Shown here one piece after another: positions 54,228-63,624 of a stretch of 64,000 nucleotides of DNA (its first letter is position 1; each line of letters opens with the position of its first letter). This DNA comes from Saprospiraceae bacterium. GTDB taxonomy: Bacteria > Bacteroidota > Bacteroidia > Chitinophagales > Saprospiraceae. The DNA is taken from the NCBI GenBank assembly GCA_020628645.1, contig JAHDES010000016.1, forward strand, positions 1-64,000, written 5' to 3'. The notes under the pieces were generated by a model. It ran no database searches. It had not been told where the DNA came from and was given only the letters and a program-made list of their open reading frames with translations. Position numbers and translations under genes: made by a program.

Positions 54228-54262
54228 GGGCATAATCTTTTTTAAAGGTTATGCCCTTTTTT
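54228..54262 (+). terminator. Strong terminator after the Omp28-like gene
   Basis: GGGCATAATC (54228-54237) pairs with GGTTATGCCC (54247-54256), ten pairs with one wobble and a 9-base loop, followed by TTTTTT. Confidence 0.9.
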
Positions 54263-54389
54263 ATTATAGGAATAGCCTTAACCTTTGAGCAAGTTTTACG
54301 TTATTTCAATAGCAACACAATATTTATTTTACGAAGAGTACAATTTAAAAAAAACTTTCGATAAACTATAAATTCGTGTTTTGACTTAA

Positions 54390-54397
54390 TACTTTTG
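54390..54397 (+). promoter_or_regulatory. Candidate -7 box for the ALDH gene
   Basis: TACTTTTG, a perfect TAnnTTTG match, 36 bases before the ATG at 54434. It lies after the terminator of the upstream unit, so it has the right position for a new promoter. Confidence 0.5.
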
Positions 54398-54433
54398 TAG
54401 CATATTTCTAATCAATATTAAGACCTAATTTAA

Positions 54434-55963
54434 ATGAAAAAAACATTCTTAAAAAAACTAGGACTAAAGAAGAAAAATGATGGAACTTCTACTGGTTTAA
54501 AATCCACTTCTAGCTCTGGTGAATATATTGATTCCTATTCTCCTGTTGATGGTAGCTTTATCGGAAGCGTAAGTGTTACCTCTAAAAAAGAATATGAACA
54601 AGTCATTAAAACAGCACAAAAAGCCTTTGTTAATTGGCGTACCTTACCTGCACCCAAACGCGGTGAGATAGTTCGCTTATACGGAGAAGAATTACGGAAA
54701 TACAAAGAACCACTCGGACAACTCGTTTCCTATGAGATGGGGAAAAGCCTTCAAGAAGGTTTAGGCGAAGTTCAAGAGATGATTGATATTTGCGATTTTG
54801 CCGTAGGACTTTCTCGTCAGTTGTATGGTTTGTCCATGCACTCGGAGCGACCAAGCCATCGCATGTATGAACAATGGCATCCATTAGGAATTGTAGGAAT
54901 CATTTCTGCTTTCAACTTTCCAGTTGCAGTTTGGTCATGGAATTCAATGCTGGCGTTAGTATGTGGTGATGTTTGTGTTTGGAAACCATCTGAGAAAACA
55001 CCACTTTGTGCAGTCGCTTGTCAAAATATTCTCCATAAAGTGCTAAAAGATAATGATGTGCCAGAAGGTATTAGTTGTATCGTTACTGGAGATTATAAAG
55101 TTGGTGAGTATATTTCTACAGATACGCGTGTACCTTTAGTGTCCGCTACAGGAAGCACAAGAATGGGTAAAATAGTAGCAGCTACAGTGGCAGGTCGTTT
55201 AGGAAGAAGTCTTTTAGAATTAGGTGGAAACAATGCCATTATTGTTACGCCAAATTCTGATATGAATTTAGTTTTAACAGGAGCTGTTTTTGGAGCTGTA
55301 GGTACGGCAGGACAGCGTTGCACTACGACTCGTCGTCTTATTGTACATGAAGATGTTTATGATAAGGTGAAGAAGAATTTAGTAAGTGCATATAAACAGT
55401 TACGTATTGGAGATCCTTTAGATAGTAACAATCATGTTGGTCCATTAATAGATCAAGATGCTGTCAATATGTACTTAGCTTCGATTGAAGCTGCTAAAAA
55501 AGAAGGTGCGAATTTTGTAGTAGATGGCGGGGTATTAGAAGGGAAAGGATACAAAAGTGGTTGCTATGTCAAGCCTTGTATTGCCGAGGTGGAAAATCAT
55601 TTCAAGATTGTACAACATGAGACTTTCGCGCCTATTCTTTATATCATGAAATATAAGAAGTTGAGCGAAGCCATTGCCATGCAAAATGATGTTCCTCAAG
55701 GACTCTCCTCTGCTATTATGACCGATAGTTTGAAAGAAGCAGAATTATTCCTTTCTACGGCAGGTTCCGATTGTGGTATTGCCAATGTGAATATAGGAAC
55801 TAGTGGGGCAGAAATTGGTGGTGCATTCGGTGGTGAAAAAGAAACAGGTGGAGGACGTGAATCGGGTTCTGATTCTTGGAAAGCATACATGCGCCGCCAA
55901 ACAAATACCATCAATTATAGTAAAGAATTGCCACTAGCTCAAGGTATTAAATTTGATTTTTAA
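54434..55963 (+). CDS. Aldehyde dehydrogenase, ALDH7 (antiquitin/AmaB-like)
   Basis: 509 residues. Motifs: FNFPVAVWSWNSMLALVCGD, KPSEKTPLCA (cofactor lysine), SATGSTRMG, LELGGNNAIIV (catalytic Glu) and GTAGQRCTTTRRL (catalytic Cys). These match ALDH7, which oxidises alpha-aminoadipic semialdehyde in lysine breakdown; pipecolate or lysine genes are not in the window. A basic, serine-rich N-terminal extension of about 30 residues precedes the domain. It is a single gene with its own promoter box and a following terminator (56021-56057). Confidence 0.92.
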   Translation: MKKTFLKKLGLKKKNDGTSTGLKSTSSSGEYIDSYSPVDGSFIGSVSVTSKKEYEQVIKTAQKAFVNWRTLPAPKRGEIVRLYGEELRKYKEPLGQLVSYEMGKSLQEGLGEVQEMIDICDFAVGLSRQLYGLSMHSERPSHRMYEQWHPLGIVGIISAFNFPVAVWSWNSMLALVCGDVCVWKPSEKTPLCAVACQNILHKVLKDNDVPEGISCIVTGDYKVGEYISTDTRVPLVSATGSTRMGKIVAATVAGRLGRSLLELGGNNAIIVTPNSDMNLVLTGAVFGAVGTAGQRCTTTRRLIVHEDVYDKVKKNLVSAYKQLRIGDPLDSNNHVGPLIDQDAVNMYLASIEAAKKEGANFVVDGGVLEGKGYKSGCYVKPCIAEVENHFKIVQHETFAPILYIMKYKKLSEAIAMQNDVPQGLSSAIMTDSLKEAELFLSTAGSDCGIANVNIGTSGAEIGGAFGGEKETGGGRESGSDSWKAYMRRQTNTINYSKELPLAQGIKFDF

Positions 55964-56020
55964 TTAATGTAATGCTATTTCTAGATTAAACATTCTTTAT
56001 TTTAGTGAAATATTAAATGA

Positions 56021-56057
56021 ACTGCAATGAGAAATCTCCTCTCATTGTAGTTTTTTA
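56021..56057 (+). terminator. Terminator after the ALDH gene
   Basis: ACTGCAATGAG (56021-56031) pairs with CTCATTGTAGT (56041-56051), eleven pairs with one wobble, followed by TTTTT. Confidence 0.85.
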
Positions 56058-56343
56058 TTTATAAAAGTCAAGAGCTAAAAGTGCTTTTTTGTCTGAAATT
56101 ATGTAAAAAATCATGTTTAGACACGGTTTTTTGATATCAGACAAAAAAAAATCATTTTTTTTAAAAAAAATTCCAATTATTGATAAAATGTAAAATTTCG
56201 CTTATCTCAAATCTCCCTTATTTTATTCTGCATTAATACTGCTTTCCAAACAATATTTTATTCTGATATTTAATATACTGATTAGTAGATTGTTCTGTCA
56301 TTTGCATATTCGCAAAACATTAGCATAATTGAAAGAAAATCTA

Positions 56344-56351
56344 TAAATTTG
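56344..56351 (+). promoter_or_regulatory. TAnnTTTG box before the orphan terminator
   Basis: TAAATTTG, a perfect -7 match. A TTG at 56329-56331 precedes it at only 12 bases, shorter than the usual -33 distance. Confidence 0.35.
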
Positions 56352-56357
56352 TAATAG

Positions 56358-56469
56358 ATATTGTAATTAGTACAATAACTAATAGCTCAAAAAAGATTTA
56401 CTTTTAAAATATAATTTGGTTTTATTTGGTTAGGGCTGAGGTGGTGTAATTAACACTACCTCTTTTTTA
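56358..56469 (+). ncRNA. Possible small RNA ending in an orphan terminator
   Basis: Starts are inferred from the box at 56344; the end is the terminator GAGGTGGTGT-AATTA-ACACTACCTC (56438-56462) with six T. About 110 bases in between contain no open frame of note. It could also be an attenuator in the leader of the glycosyltransferase gene, whose ATG is 31 bases after the stem. Confidence 0.35.
56438..56469 (+). terminator. Orphan terminator before the GT2 gene
   Basis: A 10-bp stem (one G-T pair) with a 5-base loop and T-run; no coding sequence lies between it and the previous terminator. Confidence 0.8.
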
Positions 56470-56493
56470 TTTTACCACCCATAGTTCTTCAGT

Positions 56494-57501
56494 ATGCCCA
56501 ACAACCTCATTAGTATTCTTCTTCCCGTTTATAATGCTGCTCCCTTTTTGAATGCTTGTTTAGATTCTGTTCTTACACAAACAGAAACCAATTGGGAATT
56601 GATTGCAATCAATGATTTTTCTGAAGATGAGAGTAAACAAATCCTTGAACAATACGCCCAAAAAGATCAACGTATTCAAGTAGTTCAAAATACTGAAAAA
56701 GGCATCATTCCTGCCTTACGTTTAGCACTAGAAAAAAGTAAAGGAACATTAATTACCCGAATGGATGCGGATGACCTTATGCAGCCTCAAAAATTAGCAC
56801 AACTCAAAAAGATACTGTTAAATCAAGATGATTGTCAAATTAGTACGGGGCTTGTGCAATATTTTTCAGAAGAGCAATTAGGACAAGGCTATCAAAACTA
56901 TGCGAATTGGTTAAATGAATTACTCCAATCCGAAAATCCATATACGGATATTTATAAAGAATGTATTCTTCCTTCTCCTTGTTGGATGATGCGAAAAAAA
57001 CATTTAGCTGCATGTGGTGGTTTTGATAATGATATTTACCCAGAAGATTATGATTTGTGTTTTCGATTTTATAAAAAGAACTATAAAGTAGCCGTTTGTC
57101 CAGAAGTATTGCATCTATGGCGCGATCATCCCACGCGAAGTTCTCGTACACAAAAACACTATTCCAATCAACGATTTTTTGATTTAAAATTGGATTATTT
57201 TTTTCAACTCGATTATTATTTTAGTCGTCCTATTGTAATATGGGGAGCAGGAAAAAAAGGAAAGCAACTAGCTCAAAAACTACGAGATCGAGGAAAAGAA
57301 TTTCTCTGGGTGTGTAATAATCCAAAGAAAGTTGGTAAAGAAATATTAGATGTTAAACTTATGGATTATCGAAGATTACCCACCATTTGGCAGCCTCAAA
57401 TTCTAATTACAGTCGCAGCACCTGATGGACAAGAAGAAATACAAGCTTTTCTCGATCAACATCAATATGAACGGAATTATCATTACTTTTACTTTGTGTA
57501 A
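56494..57501 (+). CDS. Family 2 glycosyltransferase
   Basis: 335 residues. The GT2 start ISILLPVYNAAPFLNACLDS and the metal-binding TRMDADDLMQP (DxD) are clear, followed by a later acceptor motif GGFDNDIYPEDYDLCFRFYK. It should transfer a sugar from a nucleotide donor, on the cytosolic face of the membrane. The C-terminal ~100 residues (PIVIWGAGKKGKQLAQKL, a Rossmann-like piece) are extra; this second domain may bind a nucleotide, which is inference. No other glycan genes are beside it; the 62493 glycosyltransferase is 5 kb away. Confidence 0.88.
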   Translation: MPNNLISILLPVYNAAPFLNACLDSVLTQTETNWELIAINDFSEDESKQILEQYAQKDQRIQVVQNTEKGIIPALRLALEKSKGTLITRMDADDLMQPQKLAQLKKILLNQDDCQISTGLVQYFSEEQLGQGYQNYANWLNELLQSENPYTDIYKECILPSPCWMMRKKHLAACGGFDNDIYPEDYDLCFRFYKKNYKVAVCPEVLHLWRDHPTRSSRTQKHYSNQRFFDLKLDYFFQLDYYFSRPIVIWGAGKKGKQLAQKLRDRGKEFLWVCNNPKKVGKEILDVKLMDYRRLPTIWQPQILITVAAPDGQEEIQAFLDQHQYERNYHYFYFV

Positions 57502-57542
57502 TTGGGTAAGACCTAAATGCTACTTGAACTATAATTTCGACT

Positions 57543-58352
57543 ATGGCAAAATTTAATGATTCACGGAAAAAGCCCAGTCAAAGAGGAAGTCGCTCTATGT
57601 CGTCTAACAAAAGAACAACTTCTTCTGAGATTTCAGAACCTATGCGTCTTAACAAATATGTGGCGCATTGCGGGATTTGTGCGCGTCGTAAAGCCGATGA
57701 ATTTATTAAAGATGGGCAAGTAAAAGTAAATGAAACCATCATTTTAGAACCGGGGCATAAAGTGCTTCCCAAAGATAAGGTCTATTTCAAAGGCGAATTA
57801 ATTCAGCCTGTTCAAAATATGGTCTATATTTTGCTCAATAAACCTCGAAACTGTATTTCCACAGTAAGCGATGAGCGGGGGCGAAGAACCGTTATTGATA
57901 TTGTAGGCAGAAAAGTGAAGGAGCGTATTTTTCCTGTAGGACGATTGGATCGCGAAACAACGGGCTTAATTCTATTAACGAATGATGGAACTTTAGCAAA
58001 AAGGTTATCTCATCCGAGCCACAAAGTCCAGAAAGTATACCGAGTCGTTTTAGATAAAAAAGTAGAAAAAAATCATTTGGAACAAATTCGTAATGGCTTG
58101 ACTTTAGAAGACGGTTTCGCAGAAGTAGATTTTGTGACCTATGTTGAAAATCGAGGCGGTAAAGAAATCAATATTGAATTGCACATTGGTAAAAATCGAA
58201 TCGTTCGCCGCATTTTTGAGTATTTTGGATATGTCGTAGAGAAATTGGATCGTATTTATTATGCAGGCTTAACCAAAAAAGATGTACCACGAGGATGGTT
58301 TCGAGAATTAACAGAACGAGAGATCATTATGCTGAAACATTTTACCAATTGA
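57543..58352 (+). CDS. Pseudouridine synthase (RsuA/RluB-like)
   Basis: 269 residues. It makes pseudouridine in rRNA. A basic tail (1-35) is followed by an S4 RNA-binding domain (MRLNKYVAHCGICARRKADE). The catalytic Asp is in FPVGRLDRETTGLILLTNDG. The later KNRIVRRIFEYFGYVVEKLD is typical of the RsuA family. The S4 plus short catalytic domain fits RluB/RluF-like proteins; the exact site in rRNA is not predictable. Confidence 0.92.
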   Translation: MAKFNDSRKKPSQRGSRSMSSNKRTTSSEISEPMRLNKYVAHCGICARRKADEFIKDGQVKVNETIILEPGHKVLPKDKVYFKGELIQPVQNMVYILLNKPRNCISTVSDERGRRTVIDIVGRKVKERIFPVGRLDRETTGLILLTNDGTLAKRLSHPSHKVQKVYRVVLDKKVEKNHLEQIRNGLTLEDGFAEVDFVTYVENRGGKEINIELHIGKNRIVRRIFEYFGYVVEKLDRIYYAGLTKKDVPRGWFRELTEREIIMLKHFTN

Positions 58353-58476
58353 TCGTTTTAACAAATGTCCGCTAGACTTTAATAAAAACTTAAAATTAGC
58401 TTCATTGTACTTTTTTTAGATGATAAAACGTCTAATAGGAAAATCTAAGCTATAATCACCCATAAAAAATTAGATT

Positions 58477-59280
58477 ATGCGAATACAACATCTTTTAATG
58501 ACAGCTCTTCTAGCAATAGTATTACTGGCTTCGGGTTGTAAAGGAAAAAAAGGATTGGGGTTAAATTTATTTCCCCTAAGTGATGATATAAAACTGGGTA
58601 AACAAGTTAGTCAACAAATTGAAAGTGACCCACAACAATTTCCAATATTGAAAGAACAAGGCAATGAAAAAGTCTATCAATACATTCGTGGTATAACCCG
58701 TAAAATCTTAAACTCAGGAAACGTCAAACATAAAGATAATTTCGTTTGGCAAGTAAAAATTATTGATGATCCAAAGACCCTCAATGCATTCTGTACACCG
58801 GGCGGATACATATACGTTTATACAGGTTTGATTAAATATCTTGATTCGGAGGATCAACTTGCTGGTGTGATGGGACATGAAATTGCACATGCTGACCTTC
58901 GCCATTCTACTCGTCAAATGACTAAAATGTTTGGCTTACAAACACTGATTGCAGTGGTTACGGGAAAATCAGAACCTGGTATGTTGGAGCAAGTAGCAAT
59001 GGGCTTAGTGAATCTTAAATTTAGTCGTAGCCACGAAACAGAGTCTGACAATCATTCTGTACTTTATTTATGTGGTACAGGCTATAATGCAGCAGGAGCG
59101 GCTGGTTTCTTTGAAAAAATTGAAAGCGAAGGTAGTTCTCGACCACCTCAGTTTTTGAGTACACACCCCAATCCAGACAATCGAGTGAGTAATATTTATG
59201 AAAGAGAGAAAGAATTAGGTTGTTCAGGAAAACAACTGAATCGTTCTAAATATGAAGAAATCAAGCGATTATTACGATAA
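58477..59280 (+). CDS. M48-family metalloprotease, lipoprotein
   Basis: 267 residues. A lipoprotein signal with Cys21 (LLASGC). The zinc motif is MGHEIAHADLRH (HExxH) with a third ligand in SRSHETESDNHSVLYLC. GGYIYVYTGLIKYL is typical of M48 (BepA/LoiP-like) peptidases. These periplasmic proteases act in quality control of outer-membrane proteins. The active site is complete. It is a single gene with its own promoter region. Confidence 0.92.
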   Translation: MRIQHLLMTALLAIVLLASGCKGKKGLGLNLFPLSDDIKLGKQVSQQIESDPQQFPILKEQGNEKVYQYIRGITRKILNSGNVKHKDNFVWQVKIIDDPKTLNAFCTPGGYIYVYTGLIKYLDSEDQLAGVMGHEIAHADLRHSTRQMTKMFGLQTLIAVVTGKSEPGMLEQVAMGLVNLKFSRSHETESDNHSVLYLCGTGYNAAGAAGFFEKIESEGSSRPPQFLSTHPNPDNRVSNIYEREKELGCSGKQLNRSKYEEIKRLLR

Positions 59281-59306
59281 TACCTTTATCTAAAAACGAA
59301 TAAAGA

Positions 59307-60068
59307 CTACGCAGCATTTACAATACGGATAAATTCCATGGTAAGATTATCCGTTTGCATTTGCGCCCGAAAATCCTTCATCGTACTGCTGTGAAGGATT
59401 TTTCCTTTATGGATGATTGCTAAATCATCACATAATAAATCGACTTCACTCATAATATGAGAAGAGAAAATAACCGTTTTTCCTTCTTCTTTACAATTGC
59501 GAATTAAATTGATAATATTCTCCGCCGTGATAACATCTAAACCAGAAGTAGGTTCATCAAAAACAACCACTTGAGGATCATGTATCATCGTACGAACGAT
59601 AGAAACCTTCTGCTTCATTCCTGTAGAAAGTTGACCGATGCGTTTCTTCGCAAAGTCATTCATATCTAACAAATTGAAAAGCCGTTCTTTTCGCTGTTTA
59701 AATGTAGAAGCATCGACTTTGTATAAATCAGCAAAATATTTGACCAATTCATTAGGTGTTAAACGATCATAAAGCCCCGTACTTCCTGTAAGGAAGCCAA
59801 TCGACTGTCGTACGCCTTGTTCGTTTTTCATTACGTCATGACCAGCTACTTCTATGGTGCCACTTGAGGGTTTCAAAATAGTGGCGATCATACGAAGCGT
59901 GGTTGTTTTTCCAGCTCCATTGGGTCCAAGAAGGGAGAAAATTCGTCCAGGCTGACAAGTAAAATTAATAGTATCTACTGCACGAATACTACTTGCATCC
60001 GTTGCCATTTCTTTTCGTTGCTGACGTGAAAGCTTAAATTCCTTCGTTAAATTACGTACTTCTATCAT
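59307..60068 (-). CDS. ABC transporter ATP-binding protein (NatA-like)
   Basis: 253 residues. Walker A GPNGAGKTTTLRMIATILKP, signature LSTGMKQKVSI, Walker B VVFDEPTSGLD, and the H-loop SSHIMSEV are complete. The family pairs with a NatB-like permease to export sodium or other substrates. No permease gene is adjacent in this window: the upstream (60069-60152) region is short and the next gene is a cytochrome. The permease may be elsewhere or encoded as part of another unit. Confidence 0.92.
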   Translation of the reverse strand: MIEVRNLTKEFKLSRQQRKEMATDASSIRAVDTINFTCQPGRIFSLLGPNGAGKTTTLRMIATILKPSSGTIEVAGHDVMKNEQGVRQSIGFLTGSTGLYDRLTPNELVKYFADLYKVDASTFKQRKERLFNLLDMNDFAKKRIGQLSTGMKQKVSIVRTMIHDPQVVVFDEPTSGLDVITAENIINLIRNCKEEGKTVIFSSHIMSEVDLLCDDLAIIHKGKILHSSTMKDFRAQMQTDNLTMEFIRIVNAA

Positions 60069-60152
60069 TGGTCGTTCGGTATGAATTATTTATGAAGCTG
60101 TAATTTAGTAAGATTTTTAAAAATGCTCGGACTTAATCGACAGATACTTACT

Positions 60153-60602
60153 TTAATTCGAGTTATAACGAATATAAGCCAAGATCGCTTCAATCTCTTC
60201 ATCCGTCAAACTTGGAAAAGCGGTCATTTCGTCTCCATTATTTTCTTTAAAAACTTCTACTGCTCTAGGATGTCCTTCATCTACCATTAATAAAGAATTA
60301 CGTACCCAACGATATAAGTCTTCTCGTGGATAGGCTTCCCATCGTTCTTCTACACCTTTTAAAGCAGGCCCTGTCAAATCATCTTTCATATTTTTATTAT
60401 GGCAAGAAGCACAGTTGTTTTTAAAAAGAGTTTTACCACCAAGTGTGAACGCATCTATTTCAAGTTTTTCATTTATCTCATCTTCTTCTGTTTTTTCAAT
60501 ACAACGATGGTATTTAAGTAAGGTATTGGGTTTGGTATAATGTTTATAAGCGGAAAAAGTCATCGCAAACATCAGAATAACACATAACTTTAAGAATTTC
60601 AT
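60153..60602 (-). CDS. Class I cytochrome c, exported
   Basis: 149 residues. A signal peptide or anchor is at 1-19 (ending FSAYK). The heme site is FKNNCASCHNKNM (CxxCH) and the axial Met probably lies in DEMTAFPSLTDEEIEAILAY. Length and fold match small mono-heme cytochromes that carry electrons in the periplasm. Partner enzymes are not adjacent. Confidence 0.88.
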   Translation of the reverse strand: MKFLKLCVILMFAMTFSAYKHYTKPNTLLKYHRCIEKTEEDEINEKLEIDAFTLGGKTLFKNNCASCHNKNMKDDLTGPALKGVEERWEAYPREDLYRWVRNSLLMVDEGHPRAVEVFKENNGDEMTAFPSLTDEEIEAILAYIRYNSN

Positions 60603-60790
60603 TTTATAGCGTTTTTGGTTAGAAAATATACTTTCAAATTACGTCACAATCCTTTTCTTAACAATATCCCTTAAACAAAATAATTAAGTAGAATTATTCT
60701 AAATAAAAAAGCTTACTTACTTTCCGTTTCCATAGAAATAATTTCTCCAAAAAGTGATAAATTCGTGTTCTATTTAAATCTAGCCAAAAT

Positions 60791-62479
60791 ATGAACAACC
60801 AGCCATTAATTGAGTGCGTCCCAAATTTTAGTGAAGGGCGCGATATGAGCATTGTCAAACAAATCACGGATGCTATCGAAAGCGTAGAAGGCATCAAATT
60901 ATTAGATGTCGATCCAGGGAAAGCAACCAATCGAACGGTAGTTACCTTTGTTGGTACGCCAGATTTGGTGATTCAAGCTGCCTTTCTAGCCATTAAAAAA
61001 GCAAGTGAAGTAATTGATATGAGTAAACATCAAGGCGAACATCCACGAATGGGAGCTACTGATGTGTGTCCACTTATTCCGATTGCCAATATTAGTATGG
61101 AAGAAGTGGCTAAATATGCGCATAAACTGGGAGAAATGGTCGGTCAAGAATTAGATATTCCTATCTACATGTATGAATCTGCTGCTACGCGCCCAGAACG
61201 AAAAAACCTTGCTACGGTACGTGCAGGGGAGTATGAAGGCTTACCAGAAAAATTAAAACAAGCAGCTTGGAAACCTGATTATGGAACGGCTCAATTTAAT
61301 CCACAAGCAGGAGCAACGGCTATTGGCGCACGCGATTTTTTAATTGCTTATAATGTAAATCTCAATACTACTTCTGTTCGAAGAGCGAATTCTGTTGCTT
61401 TCGATATTCGTGAAAAAGGACGAATCAAACGAGAAGGCGGCATCATAAATGGAAAAATTATCACGGATGAAAATGGAGAACCTTTACGCGAAGCAGGTGC
61501 ATGTAAATCCGTAAAAGCAATTGGTTGGTTCATCGAAGAATATGGCGTCGCTCAAATTTCCATGAATTTGACGAATATAAAAGATACACCCCTTCATATT
61601 GCATTTGCAGAAACAGAAAAAAGTGCCATTCGACGCGGCTTACGCGTGACAGGCTCTGAATTAGTAGGCTTAGTTCCTTTACAAGTGATGTTGGATGCAG
61701 GGCAATACTTCCTCAAAAAACAACGTCGTTCAGTAGGAGTTTCTGAAGCGGAGTTGATTAAGATAGCTATTAAATCATTGGGTTTAGATGAATTAGGATC
61801 ATTTGATCCACAGAAAAAAATTATTGAATACCAACTAAAAGATGCCACTAGTACTCCTCTTTTGAATACTAATTTACAAGATTTCGCTGATGAGACGGCA
61901 TCAGAAAGTCCAGCACCAGGAGGTGGTTCTATCTCTGCTTATGTGGGCGCACTAGGTATCTCTTTAGCTACAATGGTCGCCAATCTTTCGGCGCATCGAC
62001 GGGTTTGGGATGCGCGTTGGGAAGAATTCTCCACTTGGGCAGAAAAAGGACAAGAACTTAAAGATGCCTTACTACGCTTAGTGGATGAAGATACCCATTC
62101 GTTCAATGCCATTCTAGAAGCCATTCGTTTACCTAAAGGGACAGAAGGGGAAAAAAAAGCACGCCATGCAGCTATTCAAGCAGCTACGAAATATGCAATT
62201 GAAGTTCCATTTCGGGTGATGGAAATTTCTTTGCAATCTTTTGATATTATCAAAGCAATGGCAGAAAAAGGCAATCCAAATTCTGTAACGGATGCTGGGG
62301 TAGGGGCTTTATGTGCGCGAGCTGCGATTCATGGTGCATTTTTAAATGTAAAAATTAATGCTGGAGATTTAGAAGACAAAAAGTTTGTAAAAGATACGCT
62401 TGCAAAAGGAGAAAAAATGATTCAACTAGCCGATACTTTGGAAAAAGAAGTGATGGATATGGTAAATGGCAAGTTGTAA
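60791..62479 (+). CDS. ftcD: Bifunctional glutamate formimidoyltransferase/cyclodeaminase
   Basis: 562 residues. The N-terminal domain (about 1-330) transfers the formimino group from formiminoglutamate to tetrahydrofolate, in histidine breakdown: ECVPNFSEGRD, VTFVGTPDLV, HQGEHPRMGATDVCPLIPI. The C-terminal domain (about 360-562) is the cyclodeaminase: ASESPAPGGGSISAYVGALG. The fused form, as in animals, is common in Bacteroidota. Other hut genes are not in the window. It is a single gene with a short leader. Confidence 0.95.
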   Translation: MNNQPLIECVPNFSEGRDMSIVKQITDAIESVEGIKLLDVDPGKATNRTVVTFVGTPDLVIQAAFLAIKKASEVIDMSKHQGEHPRMGATDVCPLIPIANISMEEVAKYAHKLGEMVGQELDIPIYMYESAATRPERKNLATVRAGEYEGLPEKLKQAAWKPDYGTAQFNPQAGATAIGARDFLIAYNVNLNTTSVRRANSVAFDIREKGRIKREGGIINGKIITDENGEPLREAGACKSVKAIGWFIEEYGVAQISMNLTNIKDTPLHIAFAETEKSAIRRGLRVTGSELVGLVPLQVMLDAGQYFLKKQRRSVGVSEAELIKIAIKSLGLDELGSFDPQKKIIEYQLKDATSTPLLNTNLQDFADETASESPAPGGGSISAYVGALGISLATMVANLSAHRRVWDARWEEFSTWAEKGQELKDALLRLVDEDTHSFNAILEAIRLPKGTEGEKKARHAAIQAATKYAIEVPFRVMEISLQSFDIIKAMAEKGNPNSVTDAGVGALCARAAIHGAFLNVKINAGDLEDKKFVKDTLAKGEKMIQLADTLEKEVMDMVNGKL

Positions 62480-62492
62480 ACTTCTTTTGTTT

Positions 62493-63572
62493 TTAGCTGG
62501 TCAAATGTTCTAGAAAATCTTTTATTATAGCCTTAAAAGAAGAACTTGTATTCATAGAAAAATAAGTGTTCTTTTTTAGTTGATCTAATTCTTGAATCGC
62601 TTCCTCGATATTTAAATGATCTTGTTCTTGGTAAATAAATTGTCCACTTTTTTGGAGATGTTTAGCTAAATATTCCTGCTCCGTTTGACCGGGCGTAGGG
62701 ATCAAAATCGCCTTTTTTTGTAAGGCTACTAAATCCATCAAACTAGAATAACCTGATCGACAAATAACATATCTGCTTTCTAAAATAGCTTGATTTAGAT
62801 TTTCACTAGTTAAAAAACTGATTTGTTTAACGGAATTGGATAATTGTTTTTCTTCATGTTTTTCTGTTTGTCCACTAATTAAAAGGATCTTATAATCTAG
62901 GGGTAAAAGTTGTTGAATCAATTTTTCTTCTAGAAAAGTACGTTGTGGTTCAGGGCCTGAAAGGACGATGATAATATCGTATTTGAGCGAAATCTCTTTT
63001 CGTTTCATACGAGAAAGAATACCTAAATAGTCTACTTTTTTCTTTATAGCAGTAGCTGAAGATAGGGTTCCTGCCAAACGAGGCGATTCCTCTACATCTG
63101 GAATCCAACACGCATCAAATTGACGAATAAAACGATGATTGAAGGAGTTAACTATTTTTTCTAGGAATGGAATTGGCGTTTTAATATTGATTTGATGGGT
63201 AATAAAAATAGATGGAATAGTTGCATTATAACAACCAAAGCGATTATCCGAAATAATGGCATCTATCTTCAATTCTTTGATTAGTTGCTTTATCAGTTTC
63301 TTTTCTTGATTAATGGCACGTATGATTTTGGGCAATTGCCAGGCTATATTCCAGACCATATTTTTACTCCGATAAGAGACATTATAGGCTGGTAATTTGA
63401 TGGTTTGTAATTGTGGAAATTCTTTTTGTAATAACTGAAGCGCACGTCCATCTGAGGCTAGAATCACTTCTACACCTTGCTTTAGTAATTCCTGAATGAG
63501 CGGAATGGAGCGACTTGCATGACCAAGTCCCCAGTTGAGAATACAAAATAAAATACGTGGAGCGTGTTTCAA
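62493..63572 (-). CDS. MurG-like glycosyltransferase
   Basis: 359 residues. It resembles GT28/GT-B glycosyltransferases: N-terminal NWGLGHASRSIPLIQELLKQ, and the C-terminal donor site with CRSGYSSLMDLVALQKKAIL and PTPGQTEQEYLAKHLQKSG. It should use a UDP-sugar. The product may be a surface glycan; no partner genes are beside it. Repeat R1 copy 2 ends 52 bases upstream of its start. Confidence 0.85.
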   Translation of the reverse strand: MKHAPRILFCILNWGLGHASRSIPLIQELLKQGVEVILASDGRALQLLQKEFPQLQTIKLPAYNVSYRSKNMVWNIAWQLPKIIRAINQEKKLIKQLIKELKIDAIISDNRFGCYNATIPSIFITHQINIKTPIPFLEKIVNSFNHRFIRQFDACWIPDVEESPRLAGTLSSATAIKKKVDYLGILSRMKRKEISLKYDIIIVLSGPEPQRTFLEEKLIQQLLPLDYKILLISGQTEKHEEKQLSNSVKQISFLTSENLNQAILESRYVICRSGYSSLMDLVALQKKAILIPTPGQTEQEYLAKHLQKSGQFIYQEQDHLNIEEAIQELDQLKKNTYFSMNTSSSFKAIIKDFLEHLTS

Positions 63573-63624
63573 GACTAACTTCTAGTTAAAGAATTCGTAC
63601 AAGATAATGAAATACCTTATTTTT

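Larger units (their letters stand above)
55964..56493. other. Long AT-rich intergenic region with two terminators
   Basis: No gene is visible in 530 bases. The first terminator (56021-56057) ends the ALDH message. A second complete terminator (56438-56469) has no coding gene before it. A TAnnTTTG box at 56344-56351 lies about 90 bases before it, so a small RNA is possible. Confidence 0.55.

Noticed and set aside
59282-59306. Terminator CTTTAT/ATAAAG between the M48 and ABC genes
   Set aside because: The stem is six A/T-rich pairs without a proper T-run; too weak to claim.
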